A stretch of 64,000 bases of DNA from assembly GCA_012719175.1 (NCBI GenBank), contig JAAYAX010000005.1, positions 294,658-358,657 on the forward strand, given 5' to 3'. The stretch comes from Methanomassiliicoccus sp. (GTDB lineage: Archaea; Thermoplasmatota; Thermoplasmata; Methanomassiliicoccales; Methanomassiliicoccaceae). Positions 25,368 to 32,810 of the stretch are shown one piece after another (the stretch's first letter is position 1; every line of letters begins with the position of its first letter). The notes below the pieces were generated by a model. That model did no database searches and was not told where the DNA came from. It saw only the letters and a list, made by a program, of their open reading frames with translations. The position numbers were made by a program, and so were the translations under genes.

Positions 25368-25602
25368 TTTCTTCACCTACCATGTTGCCAATCTCTTCCG
25401 AGATACTTATCCACCTTAAATATGAATTTAGGGCGGCCCGGAGGGCCCCCAGGTCGGAGGCCTCCACGTTGAGAACGATCTCCTCGCCCTCGGAGGTGAG
25501 GTGGACCCTTGTGCGAGGGATCTCCCTCCCCACCTCCGGCGAGAGAGCGCTCATCACTGCCCTATGATGCGGGGTGATAACACGAAGGGTTGCCCGGGGC
25601 AT
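25360..25602 (-). CDS. pcc1: KEOPS complex subunit Pcc1-like protein
   Basis: Dimerisation subunit of KEOPS, the complex that makes the t6A modification at tRNA position 37. The 80-residue protein has the Pcc1 pattern: PRTRVHLTSEGEEIVLNVEASDLGALRAAL and the hallmark NSYLRWI. It lies 3 bases from rpoP and overlaps pfdB, exactly where archaeal pcc1 genes usually sit. Kae1, Bud32 and Cgi121 are not in the window. Confidence 0.85.
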   Translation of the reverse strand: MPRATLRVITPHHRAVMSALSPEVGREIPRTRVHLTSEGEEIVLNVEASDLGALRAALNSYLRWISISEEIGNMVGEENG

Positions 25603-25605
25603 CCT

Positions 25606-25740
25606 TCACCGGGCTTTGATGACCTTCTTTACGTTAGGTCTTTCCTTGTAGAATATCTTGGAACCGCACTTCTCACACTGGATGCCGACGGTGTTGACGT
25701 TGGAACGTATGGGTTCGTTGCAGGCCCCGCATTTATACAT
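25606..25740 (-). CDS. rpoP: DNA-directed RNA polymerase subunit P (Rpb12-like)
   Basis: 44-residue zinc-ribbon subunit of archaeal RNA polymerase. C4, C7, C22 and C25 form the CX2C-X14-CX2C site (MYKCGACNE ... QCEKCGSKIFYKERP), and the basic tail KKVIKAR completes the Rpb12 pattern. Its length and position between rpl37ae and pcc1 are standard for archaea. Confidence 0.93.
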   Translation of the reverse strand: MYKCGACNEPIRSNVNTVGIQCEKCGSKIFYKERPNVKKVIKAR

Positions 25741-25742
25741 CT

Positions 25743-26045
25743 TCACTCACCCTTGTTGTTCACGATGACCTCGCTCTCGACCTTGGCGGCCTGAGCGGCA
25801 CGGAACTCCTCTGAGGTCTCCTTCTTGGAGATGGGGGAGTAGGCTCCGGCGGCGAACTTGGTGTCGCACTTGGAGCAGTGCCAAATACCGCTGCTTACCC
25901 GAGATACGCTGTTCCTGTGGCAAGTCGGGCACTCGTGCTCCGAGATCTTCACCTTCTCGATGTCGCGGACGCGGTTCCTGACCACCACGCCATATCTCGT
26001 ACCGAACCTTCCCGAGCTTCCTGCCTTCTCTGTTGACTTGGACAT
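25743..26045 (-). CDS. rpl37ae: 50S ribosomal protein eL43 (L37Ae)
   Basis: Large-subunit zinc-ribbon protein, 100 residues. The N-terminus GSSGRFGTRYGVVVRNRVRD is diagnostic; zinc ligands are the CPTC and CSKC pairs around residues 39-60. The last ~25 residues are an acidic, variable tail. It is 4 nt after rrp42 and 2 nt before rpoP. Confidence 0.94.
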   Translation of the reverse strand: MSKSTEKAGSSGRFGTRYGVVVRNRVRDIEKVKISEHECPTCHRNSVSRVSSGIWHCSKCDTKFAAGAYSPISKKETSEEFRAAQAAKVESEVIVNNKGE

Positions 26046-26049
26046 ACTA

Positions 26050-26823
26050 TCACACCATGAGGTTTCTAAGGTCCTTGCTCACGCGCAGGGACGCGTCGAT
26101 CACCTGCTTGACCTCGTCCAGCGTAAAAGCGCCAGTGAGCCCCTTCTGCATCGCCCTCAGGTCTCCGTTCTCATCAGTGGTCACTGTAAGGCGAGCTTCC
26201 GCGACCTTTTCTTCGTCGAGAGTCGGGTCAAACAATATAGAGTTTTCTATCTTTACGACCGTGGTCTGAATGGGGAGGTGGCGCAGGGGCATGGGGTAGT
26301 CCTCACCCTTGTCGTTCTCCTTGGCCGGGACCATCGTGGTCCTCAGAGCGGCAATGGCCCCGAGGAAACAGGCATCGAATAGGTTCCCGTCGTAGTCCAG
26401 AACGTAGATGTCCAGGAAGTTGATCCATACCTCCTCGCCGTGCTTTATGCACAGTTTCTGCAGGTCGATCATCTCGCTCTCCCTGATGCCCCTGTCGATG
26501 ACCCTGGCCAGCTCTATGGCACCAGCGTCTGGAGGCCCAGCCTCGAAGGTAGGGGAGGCCAGGGGTATAAGCTCGGTGTTGGTGGTGAGTACGCCGCGGT
26601 CGGGGGTGTCTTCGAACGGCTTGCCCACCTCCATCTTCACTCCCACGAGCACATCGGTGTTACCGAGGCGCACTCGGGCGGAACCCTGGGCGCTTTCAAT
26701 GTAGTTGGTCTCGATTTTGATCTCACGGTATTCGTCGAGGGCCCTTCCGTCAACCCTCTTACCGGTGGACAGCAGCTTGTGGATGTGTCCCTTCTTGATC
26801 TCGGACATTATTGGTTCAGCCAT
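26050..26823 (-). CDS. rrp42: Archaeal exosome subunit Rrp42
   Basis: RNase PH-fold subunit of the hexameric exosome ring, 257 residues. It is the catalytically silent partner that completes the active sites of Rrp41 and binds RNA. Landmarks: GKRVDGRALDEYREIKIETN, GSARVRLGNTDVLVGVKMEV, and SPTFEAGPPDAGAIELARVI. It starts 2 nt after the rrp41 stop with GGAGG ahead of the ATG. Confidence 0.95.
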   Translation of the reverse strand: MAEPIMSEIKKGHIHKLLSTGKRVDGRALDEYREIKIETNYIESAQGSARVRLGNTDVLVGVKMEVGKPFEDTPDRGVLTTNTELIPLASPTFEAGPPDAGAIELARVIDRGIRESEMIDLQKLCIKHGEEVWINFLDIYVLDYDGNLFDACFLGAIAALRTTMVPAKENDKGEDYPMPLRHLPIQTTVVKIENSILFDPTLDEEKVAEARLTVTTDENGDLRAMQKGLTGAFTLDEVKQVIDASLRVSKDLRNLMV

Positions 26824-26825
26824 AT

Positions 26826-27605
26826 TCAGGCCTCCGAGTTGTTGTTCTGGCTCTGCTCATCGTCCGCATCACCGTTGCCGGCCTGCACCGAGTACCTCCG
26901 GCGCAGGGCGTCCTTTTGAACATCATAAACCATCTGGCAGGCCTTCTTTCCATACTCCAGGGCCTGGTCGAACTCCTCCATGGTCATGTGTCCGTCCATC
27001 TGCATGAGGAGGACCTCTCCCGTCCGGGGGATCATGGCTATGGGCAGGTCAGCGTTCCCGTAGTTGTCCTCTTCCTTGTTGAGGTCCAGAACGATCTGTC
27101 CGTCGGCCTTGCCGATGGCCACCGCGGGGACCAGGTCCTTCATGGGTATTCCGGCGTCGGCCAGGGCCACCGAGGCGGCGGTCAGGCCTGCACAGCGGGT
27201 ACCGGCATTGGCCTGCAGCACCTCGATGTACACATCGATGGACGCTCGCGGGTAGTTCTCTGTGAACACCACGTACTCAAGAGCTTCAGAGATGATCTTG
27301 GAGATCTCGATGGAGCGCCTGTCCGGTCCCGGCCGCTTGCGGTCAGATACCGAGAACGATAGCATGTTGTACTTGCATTGGACGATGGCCTTGGCAGGGT
27401 TCTGCATATGGCGAGGGTGGCATTCCCGGGGACCGTATACAGCAGCCAACACCTTGTTCTTTCCCCACTCCACGTAAGCGGAACCGTCCGCGCGCTTCAG
27501 GACCCCGGCCTCGATCTTCAATGGCCGAAGCTCGTCCGCCTTCCTTCCGTCTATCCTGATCCCATTGTCATCGATCAGGTCAATATCGGTAGTCATTCCA
27601 GACAT
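26826..27605 (-). CDS. rrp41: Archaeal exosome subunit Rrp41
   Basis: Catalytic RNase PH-type subunit of the exosome; degrades RNA 3' to 5' with phosphate and can add 3' tails. The ATG at 27605 is favoured by AGGTGA 5 nt upstream, giving 259 residues. [31 protein letters not shown] (phosphate/RNA contact) and [20 protein letters not shown] are conserved. The C-terminus (after ~240) is a short Gln/Asn-rich tail. It sits between rrp4 and rrp42, as in most archaea. Confidence 0.95.
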   Translation of the reverse strand: MSGMTTDIDLIDDNGIRIDGRKADELRPLKIEAGVLKRADGSAYVEWGKNKVLAAVYGPRECHPRHMQNPAKAIVQCKYNMLSFSVSDRKRPGPDRRSIEISKIISEALEYVVFTENYPRASIDVYIEVLQANAGTRCAGLTAASVALADAGIPMKDLVPAVAIGKADGQIVLDLNKEEDNYGNADLPIAMIPRTGEVLLMQMDGHMTMEEFDQALEYGKKACQMVYDVQKDALRRRYSVQAGNGDADDEQSQNNNSEA

Positions 27606-27615
27606 GAATTTCACC

Positions 27616-28317
27616 TCACTCTGTTCTTGGCGCCGTTTGTCCGGACACCTGTTCCAGGTACGCCTTCACCTTCTCCGTCAGACCATGGGAGTGGGCGTCC
27701 TGCTCTATCATCTGGATGGCCTTTATCCCATGCATGATGTTGTCGACCTCGCCATCCAACCAGATCCTTCCGTTCTGGCCCACGAAGATGCGGCAGTTCG
27801 TGTATCCTTTTATCATCTGGATCATGGAACCGCTCTTTCCGATCACCCGGGGGACCTTGCTGGGCGATACTTCAATGATCTGTCCGCCCTGGAGCTTCCT
27901 CAGCCCCTGGTCCTTCATAGTTACCTGCACCCTCATGGTCTCGTCGACCATCAGCACCTTCGCCAGGATCACATCGCCCACGTTCATGTAACGGGCGGTG
28001 TCGCCGAACTCGACCCTCCAGGGTACCTCGTTAACATGTAACGGCGCAGGATACGGGGAGTTAATATCGATAAGCCAGTTGGACGGTCCGATGTCTTCGA
28101 CCTTCCCTATCACGCTGTCCCCCACCGCAGGTATGTACCTACCGCTCAGAGGGATGATGTTAACGTAGTTCGATTTCACGGATTTGATGCCGAGGAGGGC
28201 GGCGAATATCTTGCCATCGGAAACATAGGTTCCCGCTCCCGGTTTTAACTTCTCTCCCTCGAGGAGATCTCCGGGCATAACGATCTCCCTCGGTTGTCTC
28301 GACCCTTCACTATTCAT
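27616..28317 (-). CDS. rrp4: Archaeal exosome cap subunit Rrp4
   Basis: RNA-binding cap protein of the exosome, 233 residues. Order: N-terminal domain ([20 protein letters not shown]), S1 domain ([20 protein letters not shown] ... [14 protein letters not shown]), and KH domain with the GxxG loop ([13 protein letters not shown]). It heads the rrp4-rrp41-rrp42 set after a ~105-nt gap from SBDS that holds a possible promoter (GAATTTAAG near 28370, minus strand). Confidence 0.95.
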   Translation of the reverse strand: MNSEGSRQPREIVMPGDLLEGEKLKPGAGTYVSDGKIFAALLGIKSVKSNYVNIIPLSGRYIPAVGDSVIGKVEDIGPSNWLIDINSPYPAPLHVNEVPWRVEFGDTARYMNVGDVILAKVLMVDETMRVQVTMKDQGLRKLQGGQIIEVSPSKVPRVIGKSGSMIQMIKGYTNCRIFVGQNGRIWLDGEVDNIMHGIKAIQMIEQDAHSHGLTEKVKAYLEQVSGQTAPRTE

Positions 28318-28422
28318 ACATTATCTCCTTAGATATTTTACCACACGCGAATGTAAGCTGATTGTATCTCGTCTTAAATTCCTTTGCCCCGGCGTAATAT
28401 ATCATATATCTTAAGAATTCGC

Positions 28423-29127
28423 TCAGATCGGGCCTTTGAGGATCTTCGTCTCCACATCCCCTTTGGTCCTTTCCGCCAACTTTCCTAGAAAATCATCACG
28501 CATGCCCGCGGGCAGCTCTACGATGCCTATCCAGTTCCCGTTGGATTGCCACTCGTCCCGGGTTATCTTCCCGGACTGGGCGATGTAATCATAACAGCGA
28601 CCGTACTGATCTCCAGTGAGCTTCACCGCGATCCTTACCTTGTCAAATCGTATCGGTAGGAGCGGCCGGAGGGCCTTGAGGACGTTCTCTATCTGCGATT
28701 CCGCGGACTTGAATGGATCGACATGCACCCGCGCCTCCTCCATCGCCGCCTCTATCCTAGCGGGGGGATGGGGAGCGGAGGTCTGAGGATTGATGGCGTT
28801 CCGGGCGATCTCCGCCACGATACGCTTCCTCTTGCTCTCCTGCATCTCCTTGCGCTGTTGGGTGGTGAGCTGCACCTCACCTTTCAGGATTATCTGCCTG
28901 GCGACCAGGAGAGGGTCGGTGCTTCCGAATACCTCTTGCAGCTTCTTCTCTTCAGGCCGGGTCCCTTTATGGGCGTTGCGGAAGACCTCGTCGATGACCA
29001 TGTGTTCAGCGAGATCGACCTCCTTGCCCTCTCTTATATGGTTGACTACCTTGGGGTCGATGAGGATCTCGAAGGTCTCCCCATGGGATTCCAAACGGGC
29101 CACGATGGCATCCTCGATATCGACCAT
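28423..29127 (-). CDS. SBDS/Sdo1 ribosome maturation protein
   Basis: Archaeal homologue of the Shwachman-Bodian-Diamond protein, which helps release the anti-association factor aIF6 from new large subunits. 234 residues. The N-terminal FYSH domain ([40 protein letters not shown]), the middle helical domain and the C-terminal ferredoxin-like domain are all present. It lies 12 nt after psmA, its usual archaeal neighbour. Confidence 0.94.
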   Translation of the reverse strand: MVDIEDAIVARLESHGETFEILIDPKVVNHIREGKEVDLAEHMVIDEVFRNAHKGTRPEEKKLQEVFGSTDPLLVARQIILKGEVQLTTQQRKEMQESKRKRIVAEIARNAINPQTSAPHPPARIEAAMEEARVHVDPFKSAESQIENVLKALRPLLPIRFDKVRIAVKLTGDQYGRCYDYIAQSGKITRDEWQSNGNWIGIVELPAGMRDDFLGKLAERTKGDVETKILKGPI

Positions 29128-29139
29128 GGTAATCCTTTA

Positions 29140-29862
29140 TCATTCTGCGTTGGCCTTGTTGACCACAGACTCCACTTCGCCGTCGTCCAACCGGCGGAAG
29201 TTCGCGCCTACCCTAACAATGCCGATCTCCACGGACTTGGGGTTCAGCTTCTCTTCCTCCGTGGCCTTCTTCAGCGCCTTCAGGCCCAGGACGATGGCGT
29301 CCTCCATCTCCATACCTTCCTGGTACTGCTCCTCGAAGACCTCCATGACCACGTTGCGACCAGCGCCTATGCTCCCCGCCTTGTAGGAGACGAGAGCGCC
29401 GGAGGGGTCGGTCTCGAACAGGTGTACGCCCTGGTCGTCGACACCAGCGATAAGGAGGGCCGTTCCGAACGGCCTGACGCCCCCGTACTGAGTATAGTTC
29501 TGCTTGTAATCGCAGATCTTCTTGACTAGCATTTCCACACTGATCCTCTCATCGTAAGTGATCTTGCTGATCTGAGATGTGACCCGGGCGTGGTCCACCA
29601 GGACCCTAGCATCGGCGACCAGTCCCGAGGTGGCACAACCGATGTGCTCGTCTATCTGGAAGATCTTCTCGATGGATTTGGGCTCCATGAGACGGCTGGC
29701 GATGCGCTTATCAACAATTAGGACCGCACCGTCCTTGAACTTTAGACCAACAGTGGTAGTACCTCTCTTGACAGCTTCTCGCGCGTATTCGACTTGGAAC
29801 AGCCTTCCATCGGGCGAGAACACGGTGATGGCCCTATCATACGCCATTTGTCCTGGTTGCAT
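29140..29862 (-). CDS. psmA: Proteasome subunit alpha
   Basis: Outer-ring subunit of the archaeal 20S proteasome, gating entry for unfolded proteins. 240 residues with the alpha-type N-terminus [20 protein letters not shown], whose N-terminal helix docks the PAN/Cdc48 ATPase, and [23 protein letters not shown] core. AAGGAGTG lies 6 nt before the ATG, and a TATA element (29909-29917) about 50 nt upstream suggests it heads its own transcript. Confidence 0.96.
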   Translation of the reverse strand: MQPGQMAYDRAITVFSPDGRLFQVEYAREAVKRGTTTVGLKFKDGAVLIVDKRIASRLMEPKSIEKIFQIDEHIGCATSGLVADARVLVDHARVTSQISKITYDERISVEMLVKKICDYKQNYTQYGGVRPFGTALLIAGVDDQGVHLFETDPSGALVSYKAGSIGAGRNVVMEVFEEQYQEGMEMEDAIVLGLKALKKATEEEKLNPKSVEIGIVRVGANFRRLDDGEVESVVNKANAE

Positions 29863-29908
29863 TATAACACTCCTTGACTAACGCGAAACTCACTAAAGCA
29901 CTTCTTCG

Positions 29909-29917
29909 ATATATAAG
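29909..29917 (-). promoter_or_regulatory. TATA box for psmA transcript
   Basis: On the minus strand the gap between pop5 and psmA reads CAACTTATATATCG. A start about 25 nt downstream leaves a ~20-nt leader carrying the AAGGAGTG ribosome site. Confidence 0.55.
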
Positions 29918-29938
29918 TTGATATGTTACCCAGGTATG

Positions 29939-30271
29939 TCAAGGACCATGCTCGCCGCCCGTCCTCGGCCCCCGGACGGTTGCATCGGTTCCCATCATCT
30001 CCTCCCTCAATGTACGGAGTGTTCCAGACGTCTTTTTTGTGACCACGGCACTTCCGTCGGCGTTGAGGGCCTCTATGGCCCGTTTTTGGTCTTTCCATCC
30101 CACTCTAATTATGCCTTCGAACCCATCGAACTGAATGACCTTGTAGCGGATCCCCACCCGGTACAGGGAGGTGTTTAAGGATGCGTATAGGGCGTCCTCG
30201 GTCATCCTCACCTCTCCGCGTATGCGGACCCTGATGTACCGCCTTCTGCCCCTCTTTTCCTTGACGACCAT
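29939..30271 (-). CDS. rnp2: Ribonuclease P protein component 2 (Pop5)
   Basis: Pop5/Rpp14-type subunit of archaeal RNase P, 110 residues. EKRGRRRYIRVRIRGE begins the family, and the alpha/beta core carries GFEGIIRVGWKDQKRAIEAL. Identity is supported by the position just upstream of psmA, where archaeal pop5 genes lie. The usual companion Rpp30 gene is not adjacent; ftsZ stands there instead. The C-terminus (RGPRTGGEHGP) is a short unstructured tail. Confidence 0.85.
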   Translation of the reverse strand: MVVKEKRGRRRYIRVRIRGEVRMTEDALYASLNTSLYRVGIRYKVIQFDGFEGIIRVGWKDQKRAIEALNADGSAVVTKKTSGTLRTLREEMMGTDATVRGPRTGGEHGP

Positions 30272-30302
30272 GCGAGAGCGGCGTGGCCAATATCGTTCGA
30301 CA

Positions 30303-31370
30303 TTAAGTAAGTGCCGGGGTGGTCACTCCGGTAATGACCACGAGCACCCGGACCTTCCCCTTCAGCTCTGGCTCCACGGAACATCCCCAGATGATCCTCG
30401 TCCGGGGGTTGAGATGTGAGGACACCATCTCCGCGGCCTTCTCGGCCTCACCGACGGTCAGGTCCGAACCTCCCTGGACCCGTATCAGGGCACCCTTGGC
30501 AGTGGTCATATTGAATTCGCCCAGCAGGGGGGATGTCAACGCCTCGTCCACAGCGTCTTTCATCCTGTCATGTTCGTCAGAGCTTTCACCCATTCCGATC
30601 ATGGCCGTCCCTCCGTCCTTCATGATGGTGTGAACATCATTGAAGTCCACGTTCACCAGCCCAGGCTTGGTTATGATCTCAGTGATGCCCTTGATGCCGT
30701 ACATCAGCACCTCATCGGCGACCTTGAATGCGGCGTTTAGGGGGAGCTTGGGAACAAGTTTCAGCAACTGCTCGTTGAGGATCACTATAGTGGTATCACA
30801 GTTCCTCTGCATCTCCTCAAGTCCCTTTCTGGCGTTCTCCATTCGCATCCGTCCCTCGGATTTGAACGGTAAGGTCACAATGCCGATGGTCAGCGCCCCG
30901 TTGCGGTGGGCCATCTCGGCGACATAGGGCGCAGAACCGGTGCCGGTGCCTCCGCCCATGCCCGCGGTTATGAAGACCACGCCACTGCCGTCGATGTACT
31001 TGGATATGTCGTTCTTGGCCTCTTCCGCCGCCTTCCTTCCGACCTCAGGGATGGCCCCGGCCCCGAGGCCCTTGGTCAGGACTCTTCCCAGAAGGATCTT
31101 GTTCTCTGTACGAACGTTCAAGAGATGACGAGCATCGCTGTTGGCAGCCACCAGTGTTGCGCCCTTCACTCCATCGGTCGCAAGACGATGGACGGTGTTC
31201 GATCCACCGCCCCCGCAACCTATGATCGAGATGTTGATCCTGATCGACTCTACCAATCTTCTGAGCTCCTCATCATCCTCGCTGGTGACGGAGCATCCCA
31301 TTCCCGAGGCCAACGGTTCATAAGCGGCAGCGACGCTATCGGCCAGGCTTGCTAATGAGTTCATGTGCAT
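30303..31370 (-). CDS. ftsZ: Cell division protein FtsZ
   Basis: Tubulin-like GTPase forming the division ring. 355 residues: an N-terminal extension of ~45 residues, then IIGCGGGGSNTVHRL, the tubulin signature GGGTGTG (139-145), and the T7 catalytic loop NVDFNDV. The C-terminal domain runs to the end with no long tail. Two starts are possible (ATG 31370 or ATG 31364). A strongly AT-rich 200-nt region upstream holds its promoter. It leads into pop5 with a 31-nt gap. Confidence 0.95.
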   Translation of the reverse strand: MHMNSLASLADSVAAAYEPLASGMGCSVTSEDDEELRRLVESIRINISIIGCGGGGSNTVHRLATDGVKGATLVAANSDARHLLNVRTENKILLGRVLTKGLGAGAIPEVGRKAAEEAKNDISKYIDGSGVVFITAGMGGGTGTGSAPYVAEMAHRNGALTIGIVTLPFKSEGRMRMENARKGLEEMQRNCDTTIVILNEQLLKLVPKLPLNAAFKVADEVLMYGIKGITEIITKPGLVNVDFNDVHTIMKDGGTAMIGMGESSDEHDRMKDAVDEALTSPLLGEFNMTTAKGALIRVQGGSDLTVGEAEKAAEMVSSHLNPRTRIIWGCSVEPELKGKVRVLVVITGVTTPALT

Positions 31371-31584
31371 CCCTAAGTTAGACCAAGCCGTCCATGCAAT
31401 AGTAAATATTAATATCTATATTTCTGATTTTTAAAAATAAATTTTTACCAATATATAATTAGAATAGTTCGAATATATATAATATAATTATCTAAATTAA
31501 TAATCAGAGCTCCCAACTGAGGTCTCTGGTCTTGCTCTGAGGGAGATGTTGGTAAAATGGCATCTACGGGTTTACTTGGTAACA

Positions 31585-32328
31585 TCAAACGAACTCGAAG
31601 GCGGCCCCGCAGGTCCCGCACTCCGTCGCGCCATCGGGCAGCTTGGCCCCGCACTCGGGACAGCGGTCGTTGAGTATAGCACCACATGTACAGGTCTCGT
31701 CGTTAGGGCCCATCACCCGATCGCACACTGGACAGATGCGAAGCTTGTACTGATGGAACGGTTCCCCGCAACGGCTGCAAGAGTTCTCGGCCTCTCGAAC
31801 CAAGAACCCGCATGAAGGGCATGGAAAGGTACCCCCGTCCGCCACGAATATCGCCCCGCAGGTTCTGCAGTTGGTTGCATCCTTCTCGAGACCTCCACCA
31901 CAAACGGGGCATTTCGTTTCAGTAGAGGACGTCGAAGGTACTCCGATCGTGTCCATCGGCACCATAGGTGACACATAATTCCGTGAGGTGGTGCTCTCAC
32001 GGCCCTTTATCGCAAAGGTCCTGCAACAGTAGGGGCAGTTCCCTACTCTTGCTAGGCATACAGAATGGAACACCTTGCCGGTACCGCAGCGCACATATTC
32101 CGAACCCTCCTTGATCCTGCCCATGCAGATCTGACAGATCTCAGGCTGCACCTTTGGACCGGTTATCTGGATGCGAGGTCGTCCTTGAACCTCCGTACCC
32201 TCGGCATGCTGGCCCGATCTCCTCACAAGCACCATCTTCTTGATCAGATCACCGAAACCCGAACCTGCCAGGAGGATACCTAGAGGCAGCAAGGGGCCCA
32301 ACATGGCCTGTTTGAAGGCAGGCGTCAT
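31585..32328 (-). CDS. Membrane-anchored zinc-ribbon/RING-like protein
   Basis: 247 residues, about 20 of them cysteines. A hydrophobic N-terminal segment (LGPLLPLGILLAGSGFGDLI, about 10-29) suggests membrane anchoring. Next comes a RING-finger-like block (CQIC ... CGTGKVFHSVCL ... CPYC), then at least four CxxC-type zinc ribbons (CPVCGGG/CRTC, CPSC/CSRC, CPVC/CTC, CPEC/CGTC). The first block has the C-H-C order of a RING or treble-clef domain. Function unknown; zinc-ribbon arrays of this kind occur in archaeal scaffold or ubiquitin-like pathway proteins. Divergent from the hdrA operon. Confidence 0.8.
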   Translation of the reverse strand: MTPAFKQAMLGPLLPLGILLAGSGFGDLIKKMVLVRRSGQHAEGTEVQGRPRIQITGPKVQPEICQICMGRIKEGSEYVRCGTGKVFHSVCLARVGNCPYCCRTFAIKGRESTTSRNYVSPMVPMDTIGVPSTSSTETKCPVCGGGLEKDATNCRTCGAIFVADGGTFPCPSCGFLVREAENSCSRCGEPFHQYKLRICPVCDRVMGPNDETCTCGAILNDRCPECGAKLPDGATECGTCGAAFEFV

Positions 32329-32802
32329 TTAAGGAGATTGCTACCCGATTGATTGGTCTGATAATCGATACTTCTTGCCGGTTGCGGGGACACACCTTCA
32401 TCATTTTACGAACGTTCGTTCGAAAATCGGTCCCCGAACGAAACGTATATAAGCTCCCCTGGTGAAGTGGGTGCCAAAAAACGATATGGAGCAATGTACG
32501 ATATGTTAATATACGAACATTCCATTTCCCGCAAAAAGCACCCGTGCCATGGGCCGTTTTCATACGTATGCCGTTGCGGTCCGAGGCGGAGTAAAACGGC
32601 TTATCCAGGCAGTAGCGTCCGAACGGGGGGGTTCCGTTGGACAATAATGCCTCATGGAGTGACGTATTGATGGTCAACAACGGGACGATATTAAGCCCTG
32701 TTATGGGGATAGATCTTACCGATGCAATCGCATCCGTATGCGTTTATTGCATGACATCAACAAGCGAATCGTCTTTGGAGCAGAACTTTTGGAGGAGCAT
32801 AA
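32329..32802 (+). other. Long upstream region of the hdrA-mvhDGA operon
   Basis: 474 nt. A TATA element at 32447-32454 (GTATATAA), a second candidate around 32507-32516 and a third near 32739 could each serve hdrA, so the leader may be 35 to 325 nt. Between them lies an 8-bp inverted repeat (GCCGTTTT 32553-32560, AAAACGGC 32593-32600) enclosing GC-rich hairpins. CGAACG-type elements occur at 32409-32418 (10-bp palindrome CGAACGTTCG) and 32438-32443, just ahead of the first TATA. GGAGG precedes the hdrA ATG. Confidence 0.5.
32409..32418. promoter_or_regulatory. CGAACGTTCG palindrome upstream of the first hdrA TATA box
   Basis: Perfect 10-bp palindrome, followed by TTCGAA overlap and another CGAACG copy at 32438-32443, all within 40 nt upstream of the TATA at 32447-32454. 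The position fits an activator or repressor site. The regulator is unknown. Confidence 0.4.
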
Positions 32803-32810
32803 ATGTCTGA
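32670..32810 (+). CDS. Possible 46-residue leader peptide overlapping hdrA
   Basis: Frame from ATG 32670 (GGAGTGA 7 nt upstream) to a TGA that lies inside the first codons of hdrA (overlap 8 nt). Sequence includes GIDLTDAIASVCVYCMTSTS and ends WRSINV. The overlap and ribosome site would allow translational coupling to hdrA, but no homologue is recognised and the frame may be chance. Confidence 0.25.
   Translation: MVNNGTILSPVMGIDLTDAIASVCVYCMTSTSESSLEQNFWRSINV

Noticed and set aside
32467..32670. 67-codon plus-strand frame in the hdrA leader
   Set aside because: No ribosome site, odd composition, and it covers the predicted folded leader; judged non-coding.
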